Shown here: piece by piece, positions 1-7,484 of the stretch | Numbering within the stretch: the first letter of the stretch is position 1 | Layout of the letters: each line of letters starts with the position of its first letter | Assembly: GCA_002448495.1 (NCBI GenBank) | Contig: DJYL01000212.1 | Span: 1 to 7,719, forward strand | Direction: 5' to 3' | DNA: 7,719 nucleotides | Origin: Pseudoselenomonas ruminantium | GTDB lineage: Bacteria; Bacillota; Negativicutes; Selenomonadales; Selenomonadaceae | Notes under the pieces: model-generated | Database searches by the model: none | What the model saw: only the letters and a program-made list of their open reading frames with translations | Told to the model about the DNA's origin: nothing | Made by a program: the position numbers and the translations under genes

Positions 1-1766
1 CCTTCTTCATCAATATGGTATTCCGTGGCTGTATTATTCTTCAAATCCACCTTTACCACCATTTCATTAAGACGGCAGATATAGCTCATTACGGCATCGA
101 TTTCCTGACGGCGTTTTTCATCCTGCCGGGTGGCATTATTGCGAATCAGGGTAATCAGCACCATCCCTGCCAGCATGACCATCAAAATAGCCAGCAGAAT
201 GAACTGCAGCGGATAACTGTAAACCATTTCCTTCCAGCTCATGCTGCGGGGCTGCACTTCGGTGTGACGATAGATAATGTTCTGCACCTCCGGCGAAGTC
301 ATCGGCGGCATAGCGGCCGAAAGCACTTCCAGCAAGCGATGGTCAAAGGTATCGCGCACCCCCAGCCGCATATTCAAAGACAGTCCGGGCACAATGGCTA
401 TCCGCAATTTGTTGTTATCGTCCAGATTGACATACTTCTCCCCAATCAACCCCAGCATATAAATACTGGAACATTTGCCGGATTTCAGGGCTGCCACCGC
501 TTCTTCCGGCGTATCATAATGCTGATCCACTGCATTTTCCGGCAAATCGCCCGTCATAGCCAGCTTGCGTTTCAGATTGGCAGTCATGGCTATCGCCCCG
601 TCCGGACTTTCGTTCTTCAGGGACAGCTGTACAATAGAGGTCTGCAGGATGGGCTGAGTAAGCTTATAGTGCACCAGTTCCGCCTCATGGAAGCTGGCGC
701 TCATCCCCAACACCATATCCGTCTCATCATCCTGCAGCCACTTTTCATACTCCGCCTGATTGGCCGTATAGATAAACTCATATTTTATGCCGGCATTTTC
801 TGCCATAATCCGGAAAATATCCGGCAAAATCCCCTGTGCCCTGCCTTCGTTATCAAAATAGGCATAAGGATTGGCATTGGGCATAACCACCACGCGGAAA
901 ACCTTGTCCGATTCCCGAAGATTTTGCAAAAAATCCTGACTCTCCGCCGACAGTGCCATCATTCGGTCCGCCCGCTCGGCATAATAATTGCTGCCCAAGG
1001 CCACTTCCCAGCCGGGGTCAAGGGCAGACAGCTTATACTGCGCCTTATTTATCCCCTCGATAAGCTTCTGCTTATCGGGAGTGGTGATAACATACAATGG
1101 CTGAGGATTGCGCAATTCCAGAATCTTTTCCTTGCGGATTACCCGCTTGCTGCTGGTGACAATGGCATCCACCTCACCGCTGTGCAGGGCTGCCTCCTCC
1201 CTGCCAATGCTTTCAAAATACACCGGCGTATAGGAAAAGCCCTGTTTTTGCGCAAATTCGTCAAATTCCTTTGTCCGCACATTGCCAATCAGCAGTCCTA
1301 CCCGCATACCGTCATAACTTTCTGGATTGCGGGGCTGATATTTGGCGTTGTCTTCCAGCGTAGTCAGCATCAGTGAACTATACGCCATCGGCTTATCGGT
1401 ATAAAGATACTTGGCCTCCCGTTCCGGCGTTTTCTGCACCGCCGTCAGCAGGTCAATCTCTCCCCTGTCCAGCAGGTCAAACATTTCCTTCCAGCCTTGG
1501 TCATAGCCGATGTATTCATACTGCCATTCCAGATAACGGCTGATTAAATGCAGATAATCATAGCCGTAACCATAGCGGTTCCCACTACCATCCATAGCAT
1601 GATAGCCGGTCATCTGGTAAAAACCGACCCGCACCACCTGCTGCTGCGGATATAACGAAAACTCTGCCCCAGTCTTCTTCACCGGCAGGCAGAGAAAAAA
1701 TACTGCCATAAACAGCAGCAAACAGCGCCCCCATATAATTAAACTTCGCTTTCGTTCCAGAAGCAT
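1..1766 (-). CDS. Membrane receptor with tandem solute-binding (SBP_bac_3-like) domains, 3' end outside window
   Basis: Reading from ATG at 1766 the frame stays open to the window edge, giving 588 whole codons of a longer protein. Residues 5-7 (RKR) and about 9-28 form a signal peptide or N-terminal anchor. Residues about 44-275 form one periplasmic solute-binding module: it opens VVRVGFY and later has GEIDLLTAV and the family-like YTDKPMAYSS. Residues about 288-500 form a second module, opening with VFRVVVMPNANPYAYF and containing ETDMVLGMS. A hydrophobic helix at about 520-542 is followed by a charged stretch (TRQDEKRRQE) and the start of a cytoplasmic region containing VVKVDLKNN. Known receptors of this layout pass ligand binding to a GGDEF, histidine kinase or similar output domain; which applies here cannot be seen. 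An AAGGA sequence about 11 bases upstream supports the start. The ligand is unknown, with amino acids typical for the family. It could not be a plain ABC-transporter binding protein, because of the second module and the C-terminal membrane helix. Confidence 0.88.
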   Translation of the reverse strand, partial: MLLERKRSLIIWGRCLLLFMAVFFLCLPVKKTGAEFSLYPQQQVVRVGFYQMTGYHAMDGSGNRYGYGYDYLHLISRYLEWQYEYIGYDQGWKEMFDLLDRGEIDLLTAVQKTPEREAKYLYTDKPMAYSSLMLTTLEDNAKYQPRNPESYDGMRVGLLIGNVRTKEFDEFAQKQGFSYTPVYFESIGREEAALHSGEVDAIVTSSKRVIRKEKILELRNPQPLYVITTPDKQKLIEGINKAQYKLSALDPGWEVALGSNYYAERADRMMALSAESQDFLQNLRESDKVFRVVVMPNANPYAYFDNEGRAQGILPDIFRIMAENAGIKYEFIYTANQAEYEKWLQDDETDMVLGMSASFHEAELVHYKLTQPILQTSIVQLSLKNESPDGAIAMTANLKRKLAMTGDLPENAVDQHYDTPEEAVAALKSGKCSSIYMLGLIGEKYVNLDDNNKLRIAIVPGLSLNMRLGVRDTFDHRLLEVLSAAMPPMTSPEVQNIIYRHTEVQPRSMSWKEMVYSYPLQFILLAILMVMLAGMVLITLIRNNATRQDEKRRQEIDAVMSYICRLNEMVVKVDLKNNTATEYHIDEE

Positions 1767-1793
1767 TTTTGACACCATCCTTGTTTTGGGCAC

Positions 1794-1849
1794 AAAAAAA
1801 CCGCCGACAGGAATCCATATTGTGTAAATTCTCTGTCAGCGGTTTTTTT
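1794..1849 (-). terminator. Rho-independent terminator after the ABC-F gene
   Basis: In the minus-strand transcript CCGCUGACAG (1833-1842) pairs with CUGUCGGCGG (1801-1810), with one U-G wobble. The stem extends inward by GAAU/AUUC past a single bulged A, leaving a loop of about 13 bases. It is flanked by seven A (outer 5' side) and followed by seven U. Read on the plus strand the wobble becomes a C-A mismatch, so the minus direction is favoured, although both strands end in a T run. It lies about 30 bases beyond the ABC-F stop codon and ends only 27 bases before the start codon of the receptor gene. Confidence 0.9.
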
Positions 1850-1879
1850 CCTGCCATACAGGCCGGTGATTGTCTAAAA

Positions 1880-3436
1880 TTAAATAATTTTTGTCGTCCA
1901 GCGTTCGATATTCCAAACCGAATCCACAATGTCCTCGTAGAACTCCGGCTCATGGGAAACCAGAAGCACCGTGCCCTTGTATTCCTTGATGGCCCGCTTG
2001 AGTTCCTTCTTGGCCTCGACATCCAGATGGTTGGTCGGCTCGTCGAGCACCAGCAGATTCACCGGCTTCTGCATGATTTTGCAGAGACGGACTTTGGCGG
2101 CTTCACCACCGGACAGAGCCAGCATCTTGGTCGTGATATGGTCATTGGTCAGACCGCAGGAAGCCAGCGCCGCCCGCACCTCAAAATTGGTCATGCCGGG
2201 GTATTCCTGCCAGACTTCTTCCAGCGCCGTATTGTTATTGCCCGCCGCACTTTCCTGTTCAAAGTAGCCGGTACTGACAAATTCGCCATGCTCTATGTGA
2301 CCGCTGATGGGCTTTATGATGCCCAGAAGCGTCTTTAAGAGCGTGGATTTTCCCAGACCGTTGGTGCCGCGAATGGCGATTTTTTTGCCGCGCTCCACCT
2401 GAATGTCCACGGGGCTTGTCAGTGCCGTATCATAGCCGAGTACCAGCCGCTTGGCCTCAATCACAAAGCGGGAGGGCGTGCGGTCAGACTGGAAGTGGAA
2501 ATGCGGTTTGGGCTTTTCCTGACGCTTGGTCAGGACTTCCATCTTGTCAAGCTTCTTCTGACGGCTGTTGGCCATGCCGCGGGTAGCAACGCGGGCCTTG
2601 TTGCGCTGGATAAAGTCCTGCTCCTTCTTGATTTCCGCCTGCTGGCGCTCATAGGCGGCTTCCTCCTGTTTGCGCTTTAAGGCCGCCATTTCCTCGAACT
2701 TTTCATAGCTGCCCGTATAGCGGTCAAGGTGAAGATTGTCCACATGGTAGATTACATTGGTTACGGCATTGAGGAACGGCACATCATGGGATACGAGGAT
2801 AAAGGCGTTCTCGTAGTTCGTCAGATAATTCTTGAGCCAGTTGATATGCTCTACGTCCAAATAGTTGGTCGGCTCGTCCAAGATGAGGATTTCGGGATTC
2901 TGCAAGAGAAGTTTCGTGAGCAGAACTTTCGTGCGCTGACCACCGGAGAGTTCATCAACCTTCTTGTCAAGGCCGATATCCCGCAGGCCAAGGCCGCCGG
3001 ATACTTCCTCAATGCGGGCATCAATGGTGTAGTAACTGCCCGCTTCGAGCATATCCTGAATATCGCCCACATCCCGCATAAGGGCATCCATTTCCTCCGG
3101 CGTGGCATCACCCATCTTGTCATAGGCAGCGAGCATTTCCTGCTCGGCCTGCACCATATCGTCAAAGGCGGTGCGCAGGGTGTCGCGAATGGTCATGCCC
3201 GGCTTTAAGACTGCGTGCTGGTCAAGATAGCCCACCTTCACGCGCCGCGCCCATTCCACGGTACCCGCATCGGGCGTAAGCTGCCCCGTGATGATGGAAA
3301 GGAATGTTGACTTGCCCTCACCATTGGCACCGACTAATGCCACATGCTCGCCCTTCAGCAAACGGAAACTAACGTCCTCAAAAATCTCCCGGCCGCCATA
3401 GCTGTGGGATAAATGGGAAACGTTCAAAATACTCAT
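1880..3436 (-). CDS. ABC-F family ATPase (translation factor, YfmM-like)
   Basis: A 518-residue protein with two ABC ATPase domains and no membrane segment, which is the ABC-F layout. Domain 1 has Walker A GANGEGKST (36-44), signature LSGGQ (163-167), Walker B ending LDEPTNYLD (to 194) and the switch LVSHD. Domain 2 has Walker A GTNGLGKST (357-365), signature LSGGE (441-445), LDEPTNHLD (464-472) and LVSHE. Both catalytic glutamates are present. Between the domains, at about 243-325, lies the highly charged helical linker (P-site tRNA interaction motif region) that in studied ABC-F proteins reaches the peptidyl-transferase centre. ABC-F proteins act on ribosomes, some easing stalls and some giving antibiotic protection. 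Length and opening residues suggest the Bacillus YfmM type, recalled from memory and not verified by alignment; a drug-resistance role cannot be excluded. The start is ATG, with AAGGAG 9 bases upstream. It is followed by its own terminator. Confidence 0.95.
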   Translation of the reverse strand: MSILNVSHLSHSYGGREIFEDVSFRLLKGEHVALVGANGEGKSTFLSIITGQLTPDAGTVEWARRVKVGYLDQHAVLKPGMTIRDTLRTAFDDMVQAEQEMLAAYDKMGDATPEEMDALMRDVGDIQDMLEAGSYYTIDARIEEVSGGLGLRDIGLDKKVDELSGGQRTKVLLTKLLLQNPEILILDEPTNYLDVEHINWLKNYLTNYENAFILVSHDVPFLNAVTNVIYHVDNLHLDRYTGSYEKFEEMAALKRKQEEAAYERQQAEIKKEQDFIQRNKARVATRGMANSRQKKLDKMEVLTKRQEKPKPHFHFQSDRTPSRFVIEAKRLVLGYDTALTSPVDIQVERGKKIAIRGTNGLGKSTLLKTLLGIIKPISGHIEHGEFVSTGYFEQESAAGNNNTALEEVWQEYPGMTNFEVRAALASCGLTNDHITTKMLALSGGEAAKVRLCKIMQKPVNLLVLDEPTNHLDVEAKKELKRAIKEYKGTVLLVSHEPEFYEDIVDSVWNIERWTTKII

Positions 3437-3464
3437 GAATACTTTCTCCTTACCTCATTTTACT

Positions 3465-3494
3465 AAAAAAGAGCCGTTCCAAAGAACAGCTCTT
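3465..3494 (-). terminator. Rho-independent terminator after tRNA-Pro
   Basis: The minus-strand RNA forms an 11-bp stem, AAGAGCUGUUC (3484-3494) with GAACGGCUCUU (3469-3479). It has one U-G wobble and a UUUG tetraloop, and continues into a U run ending at 3465. It begins 12 bases after the tRNA CCA end. It ends only 28 bases before the ATG of the ABC-F gene, so it sits inside what would be that gene's leader if transcription started upstream of it. Confidence 0.92.
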
Positions 3495-3506
3495 GCATTT
3501 ACTAAA

Positions 3507-3583
3507 TGGTCGGAACGACGGGATTTGAACCCACGACCTCTTCCACCCCAAGGAAGCGCGCTACCAAACTGCGCTACGTCCCG
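3507..3583 (-). tRNA. tRNA-Pro(GGG)
   Basis: A 77-base cloverleaf on the minus strand. The acceptor stem CGGGACG pairs with CGUUCCG (one G-U), followed by A73 and an encoded CCA. The anticodon stem CUUCC/GGAAG encloses the loop UUGGGGU, so the anticodon is GGG (plus-strand 3547-3549), reading CCC and CCU. The T arm contains GUGGGUUCAAAUCCC. The D arm carries GCGCAGUUUGGUAGCGC. The C1-G72 pair with A73 is the known identity signature of bacterial tRNA-Pro, which agrees with the anticodon. It has its own promoter and terminator and may also be transcribed from the upstream permease operon. Confidence 0.97.
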
Positions 3584-3593
3584 AACAAGTAAT

Positions 3594-3622
3594 ATAATAC
3601 TACATTGGCAGAGGATTGTAAA
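3594..3622 (-). promoter_or_regulatory. Sigma-A-type promoter for tRNA-Pro
   Basis: On the minus strand, TTTACA (3617-3622, 5 of 6 to the -35 consensus) is followed by a 17-base spacer and TATTAT (3594-3599, 5 of 6 to the -10 consensus). The tRNA 5' end lies 10 bases past the -10 box, giving a 5' leader of only a few bases, typical for a tRNA promoter. It occupies the short gap after the permease stop codon. No hairpin terminator for the permease is visible in that gap. Confidence 0.8.
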
Positions 3623-3641
3623 CCCCTTTTTTTATTTTTTA

Positions 3642-4922
3642 TTAGAGATGCCAAATCCAAATGTAGATATTGGCCATGATGATGGTAAGAATCATCACCG
3701 GGAAAGCTACCTTCATAAAGCCAATGAAGGAAATCTGCTTGCCATGCTGAGCGGCCAGCGATGCCACAACCACATTGGCCGAAGCACCGATAAGCGTACC
3801 ATTGCCGCCAAGGCAGGCACCGAGCGCCAAACTCCACCACATGGGTTCGAGGTTACTAAGACCCATCTGGCCCATATCCTGAATCAGCGGGATAAGCGTA
3901 GCCACGAAGGGAATGTTATCGATGAAGGCTGAGGCAATGGCACTCATCCAGAGGATAAGCATGGCCGTCATCGGCACATTGCCGTTGGTTACGGCCAATG
4001 CTTCTGCCGCCATAGCCTTGATTACACCGGTTTCCACCAGCGCACCGACCAGAACAAACAAACCGGCAAAGAAGAAGATAGCCAGCCATTCCACTTTGGA
4101 GAGGACTTTGGCAATCATGGCCTCATTGCGGGTGTAAGTAATGAGCAGCAACAGACCTGCACCTGTAAGCGCAGCCGTAGCCGTTTCGAGTCCCAAGGCA
4201 CCATGCATGGCAAAGAGCGTAATCGTAAAGAAGATTACGGCCAGACATTTTTTCAGCAAGACCTTGTCGGCAATCTGGCTTGCCGCATTAAGGCGCATAA
4301 CCTTGTCCTGCAACTCCGGCGTGGTCTTGAGCCGACTGCCGTAGAGCATTACCAAAACAGCCTGCACTACGATAAAGATGGCCACAGATACCAGTGTCAT
4401 ATTCTGGATAAAATCCATGAAGCTGAGTCCTACCGCACTGCCAATCATAATATTGGGCGGGTCACCGATAAGCGTTGCCGTACCGCCGATATTCGAGGAA
4501 ATAATCTGTGCCATAAGATACGGCTTTACATCCACCTTGAGCTGTGAGGTAATGCTGAAGGTAATCGGTACCGTTAAGAGCACCGTGGTTACGTTATCCA
4601 AGAGAGCCGAGCACACCGCCGTAATGGTCGAGAGCGCGACCAAGAGTGCCACAGGCTTGGCCTTGACCTTCTTGGCCGCCCAGATGGCGAGGAAGTTGAA
4701 CAGTCCTGTCTCACTGGTAATATTGACAATAATCATCATGCCCATCAAAAGGCCCAAGGTATTAAAGTCAATGTGATGAATAGCCGTTTCCTGACTGATA
4801 ATCCCGAACAGAATCATCAGCATGGCACCGAAGATACCCACAATCGTCCGGTGTACCTTTTCGGAGATAATAAGTGCATAAGCGGCAACGAAGATAATCA
4901 CCGCAATTGTTGTACTGGTCAA
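3642..4922 (-). CDS. ArsB/NhaD/CitMHS-type ion permease, substrate unknown
   Basis: A 426-residue polytopic inner-membrane protein of the ion transporter superfamily that includes ArsB, NhaD and citrate permeases. The fold's two inverted halves each show the expected motifs. Half one has LLDNVTTVLL (D109, N110), then GGTATLIGDPPN (146-157). Half two has IDNIPFVATLIP (D335, N336), then GGNGTLIGASAN (372-383). In the family these Asp/Asn helices and glycine-rich hairpins form the ion and substrate site. The N-terminus begins directly in a membrane helix, with no signal peptide. The start is TTG at 4922, because an in-frame stop lies 9 codons upstream with no ATG between; the first internal ATG, at M34, would cut off the first helix. 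An AGGGA stands about 5 bases upstream. It follows glnS by 29 bases, so it is probably cotranscribed. Arsenite, sodium/proton or dicarboxylate transport are all possible; nothing here decides between them, and no ars genes adjoin. Confidence 0.9.
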   Translation of the reverse strand: MTSTTIAVIIFVAAYALIISEKVHRTIVGIFGAMLMILFGIISQETAIHHIDFNTLGLLMGMMIIVNITSETGLFNFLAIWAAKKVKAKPVALLVALSTITAVCSALLDNVTTVLLTVPITFSITSQLKVDVKPYLMAQIISSNIGGTATLIGDPPNIMIGSAVGLSFMDFIQNMTLVSVAIFIVVQAVLVMLYGSRLKTTPELQDKVMRLNAASQIADKVLLKKCLAVIFFTITLFAMHGALGLETATAALTGAGLLLLITYTRNEAMIAKVLSKVEWLAIFFFAGLFVLVGALVETGVIKAMAAEALAVTNGNVPMTAMLILWMSAIASAFIDNIPFVATLIPLIQDMGQMGLSNLEPMWWSLALGACLGGNGTLIGASANVVVASLAAQHGKQISFIGFMKVAFPVMILTIIMANIYIWIWHL

Positions 4923-4959
4923 AATTATCCCTGCTTTCTCAAATTCTCAAATTATCCCT
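4922..4959. repeat. Short direct repeats at the glnS-permease junction
   Basis: The 11-base word AAATTATCCCT occurs at 4922-4932 and again at 4949-4959, 27 bases apart. Between and overlapping them, TTCTCAAA is repeated in tandem (4936-4943 and 4944-4951). On the minus strand one copy of the 11-mer holds the glnS stop codon and the other holds the ribosome binding site and the first base of the permease TTG start codon. It looks like a small local duplication that moved or created the permease start region. Confidence 0.7.
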
Positions 4960-6631
4960 TTTTCTTTTCCTTGGCCCAGGTATCTTTAAGCCCTACCACC
5001 CGGTTAAAGACCAGCTTATCCGGCGTAGTATCCGGGTCGATAACAAAATAGCCTGTCCGCAGGAACTGATAATGCTTGCCGGCAGCCTGCAGTTTTACAC
5101 TGGGTTCTACCAGAGCATTTTCGATTATCTCCAGCGAATTCTTGTTGAGGGCACCGATGAAATCTTCGGGCAGATTGCCGTTTTCATCGGTTTCCAGCAG
5201 GTAGTCATAGAGACGTACTTCTGCCGGCAGGGCGGTCTTGGCGGCTACCCAGTGAATGGTGCCCTTGACCTTGCGGCCCGCAGTTGCCCCGCCCGTCTTG
5301 GAATCAAGATCAGCCGTGCAGCGCAGTTCTACGACATTACCCTGCTCGTCCTTGATGACCTCTTCGCATTTGATGATATAGGCATGTTTGAGGCGTACTT
5401 CGCCGCCCGGTTTCAAGCGGAAGAACTTCTTGGGCGCATCTTCCATGAAATCTTCCTGCTCAATGTAGATTTCGCGGGAGAAGGGAATAAAGCGATGACC
5501 GCCGTGCATGGGGTTGTTGTCGCCCAGCAGCCATTCTTCCTTATCCTCCGGATAGTTGGTAATCACGACCTTCAGCGGACGCAGCACCGCCATAATGCGG
5601 TCAGCGTTTTCATTGAGGTCAGCGCGCACGCAGGATTCGAGCATGGCCACATCGACGAGGCTGTTGCCCTTGGCCACACCGATTTCCTCGCAGAACTTGC
5701 GCAGGGAAGCCGGCGTAAAGCCACGGCGGCGCAGACCGGAAATGGTCGGCATACGCGGGTCATCCCAACCGCGCACATGACCTTCTTCCACGAGCTGACG
5801 CAGTTTGCGCTTGCTGGTCACGGTATTCGTGAGGTTCAGGCGGGCAAACTCAATCTGGCGTGGGCGCGTGTTGACGTCAAAATCCAGATTTTCCAGCAGC
5901 CAGTCATAGAACGGACGATGTTCCTCAAATTCGAGCGTGCAGACGGAATGGGTAATGCCCTCGATGGCATCGGACAGCGGATGGGCAAAGTCATACATCG
6001 GATAGATGCACCATTTATCCCCCGTGCGGTGATGATGGGCATGGGCAATGCGGTAGATAACCGTGTCGCGCATAACCATATTCGGCGAAGCCATGTCGAT
6101 TTTGGCACGCAGCACCTTTTCCCCATCGGCAAATTCGCCGGCCTTCATGCGGGCGAACAGGTCGAGGTTTTCCTCCACACTGCGGTTGCGATACGGGCTT
6201 TCCTTGCCCGGCTCCGTCAAGGTGCCGCGGTATTCCTTAATCTGTTCTGCCGTCAAATCGTCCACATAAGCCAGACCCTTTTTAATGAGTTCTACGGCAT
6301 AATCATAGAGCTTGTCAAAGTAGTCGGAAGCATAGTACATACGATTCTGCCAGGAAAAGCCGAGCCAGCGGATATCTTCCTGAATGGAATCCACATACTC
6401 CGTGTCTTCCTTGGTCGGGTTGGTATCATCAAAACGCAGGTTGCAAAGGCCGTGGTTGTACTCTGCCAAGCCAAAGTTCAGGCAGATGGATTTTGCATGG
6501 CCGATATGCAGATAGCCATTGGGTTCGGGTGGGAAACGTGTATGAATACCTTCCGTATACTTACCGTTTCGCTGATCTTCCTCAATCGCATTCTGCACAA
6601 AGTTCGTGGCGATTGTCGTATTTTCTGCCAT
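4952..6631 (-). CDS. glnS: Glutaminyl-tRNA synthetase
   Basis: Cytoplasmic class I synthetase that joins glutamine to tRNA-Gln using ATP. The 559 residues match the usual bacterial length of about 550. The Rossmann catalytic core opens with [18 protein letters not shown], carrying the HIGH motif at 42-45, then LRFDDTNP (65-72), which lines the active site. [12 protein letters not shown] at 210-221 contains residues used in glutamine and acceptor-end recognition in this family. The KMSKS-loop equivalent is VTSKR (271-275), where the well-studied enzyme has VMSKR. The rest forms the two anticodon-binding beta-barrels, and the end is lysine-rich (KEKKKG). The PPEPNG segment and the family-specific C-terminal half argue for GlnRS and not GluRS. 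The start is ATG, with AAGGAG 8 bases upstream; that AAGGAG follows directly on, and shares an A with, the stop codon of the HD gene, implying translational coupling. Confidence 0.98.
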   Translation of the reverse strand: MAENTTIATNFVQNAIEEDQRNGKYTEGIHTRFPPEPNGYLHIGHAKSICLNFGLAEYNHGLCNLRFDDTNPTKEDTEYVDSIQEDIRWLGFSWQNRMYYASDYFDKLYDYAVELIKKGLAYVDDLTAEQIKEYRGTLTEPGKESPYRNRSVEENLDLFARMKAGEFADGEKVLRAKIDMASPNMVMRDTVIYRIAHAHHHRTGDKWCIYPMYDFAHPLSDAIEGITHSVCTLEFEEHRPFYDWLLENLDFDVNTRPRQIEFARLNLTNTVTSKRKLRQLVEEGHVRGWDDPRMPTISGLRRRGFTPASLRKFCEEIGVAKGNSLVDVAMLESCVRADLNENADRIMAVLRPLKVVITNYPEDKEEWLLGDNNPMHGGHRFIPFSREIYIEQEDFMEDAPKKFFRLKPGGEVRLKHAYIIKCEEVIKDEQGNVVELRCTADLDSKTGGATAGRKVKGTIHWVAAKTALPAEVRLYDYLLETDENGNLPEDFIGALNKNSLEIIENALVEPSVKLQAAGKHYQFLRTGYFVIDPDTTPDKLVFNRVVGLKDTWAKEKKKG

Positions 6632-6644
6632 TATATTCTCTCCT

Positions 6645-7451
6645 TTATAGATATGCGCTCACATCATCCGAAGCTGCGCATTTTTTCTCGATATACGCCC
6701 ACAAGCGGTCAATCCCCACCTGTACGCCTTCCTGCTCGGGCAGATGGTCAATAATCTTCTGGATATAGCCGCGCTCCACCATCTTCTTTAACGTCCAGCC
6801 AAAGTTCACATCATACACCCACAAGAGACGCACCAGACGGCGGTCACCTAAGGTCTTCAACTTGCGATAATCAGCCTGCTCGCCTGCGGCAAAAGCCTGT
6901 ACAAATTCCGGACTGATAAGCTCCGAGGTCTTCGCTTTCATAAATTTTGGTGCCTTATCCGCATTTTCCGCGTCAAGGAAAGGTGACAGAACCCGATAAA
7001 TATCCAATTTATCGGCATCCCGCAGGAGTTTGGCAAAAAGCAGATACCTGCCTGACGCCTCCGCCGGAATTTCCTTTTTGTTGTGATACTTTATCGCATA
7101 GCGGACTAAATCTGCATCCATTGCGGACAAACCATCCATATAGGGCATTTCCTCAGCTAATACCTTCAGCCCTAAATCCGCATGGTCTTCCGACTGGGAA
7201 TCGTTAAAGGTCTTATAGATACTGTATTGCCGGAACCTGCCCACATCATGGAACAGTCCCATGATTTCGGCCAGCTCTGTATCATGCTCACTAAGCCCCA
7301 GATGCTGTGCCAGGTCTCTGGCAATCGCGGTTACATAACCGGTATGAATCATCTTTATGCGGATGCCCTGCATGACCTCTTCATCATCGGTAACAAAGCG
7401 GTTCATATAGTCATCCATCCAAGTATGCATTTTTTTGAGTAATTCTTTCAA
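6645..7451 (-). CDS. HD-domain metal-dependent phosphohydrolase, substrate unknown
   Basis: A 268-residue soluble protein. The HD superfamily metal ligands are readable in order: H36 (KMIHTGYV), H68-D69 (GLFHDVGRF), H90 (DHADLG), H123 (YHNKKEIP) and D145 (LRDADKLD). The extra histidines resemble the order in two- or three-metal HD enzymes, including the HD-GYP family, but no GYP motif is present, so a cyclic-di-GMP role is not supported. The substrate may be a nucleotide or another phosphoester. The start is TTG at 7451, preceded by AAGGG 7 bases away. The next in-frame ATG, at codon 8, has no ribosome binding site, so TTG is preferred. The stop codon TAA lies 13 bases before glnS, and its last A opens the glnS ribosome binding site. 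A sigma-A promoter lies just upstream. It is probably the first gene of the HD-glnS-permease operon. Confidence 0.9.
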   Translation of the reverse strand: MKELLKKMHTWMDDYMNRFVTDDEEVMQGIRIKMIHTGYVTAIARDLAQHLGLSEHDTELAEIMGLFHDVGRFRQYSIYKTFNDSQSEDHADLGLKVLAEEMPYMDGLSAMDADLVRYAIKYHNKKEIPAEASGRYLLFAKLLRDADKLDIYRVLSPFLDAENADKAPKFMKAKTSELISPEFVQAFAAGEQADYRKLKTLGDRRLVRLLWVYDVNFGWTLKKMVERGYIQKIIDHLPEQEGVQVGIDRLWAYIEKKCAASDDVSAYL

Positions 7452-7484
7452 TTACACACCCTTCTTTACAATGAAGTACACCTA

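Noticed and set aside
15..1376. Plus-strand open frame of 453 codons
   Set aside because: It lies antisense to the receptor gene, whose minus-strand frame is continuous and gives recognisable solute-binding domains. The plus-strand product is rich in His, Gln, Ile and Arg with no domain pattern, as expected from an antisense shadow.
1585..2022. Minus-strand frame of 145 codons spanning the ABC-F and receptor junction
   Set aside because: It runs in another frame through the end of ABC-F, the terminator and the start of the receptor; its product shows no family features, and both real genes are well supported.
3450..3458. Two-codon reading frame ATG AGG TAA just before the ABC-F ribosome binding site
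   Set aside because: Such a short start-stop could act as a leader, but it has no ribosome binding site of its own and so short a match is likely by chance.
3435..3932. Plus-strand frame containing SERRDLNPRPLPPQ
   Set aside because: That peptide is the familiar false translation of a tRNA gene read antisense; the stretch is tRNA-Pro plus the permease 3' end.
4907..6754. Plus-strand open frame of 615 codons
   Set aside because: It covers glnS on the opposite strand. The GlnRS motifs are unmistakable and the plus-strand product shows no recognisable family; it stays open because of the codon bias of glnS.
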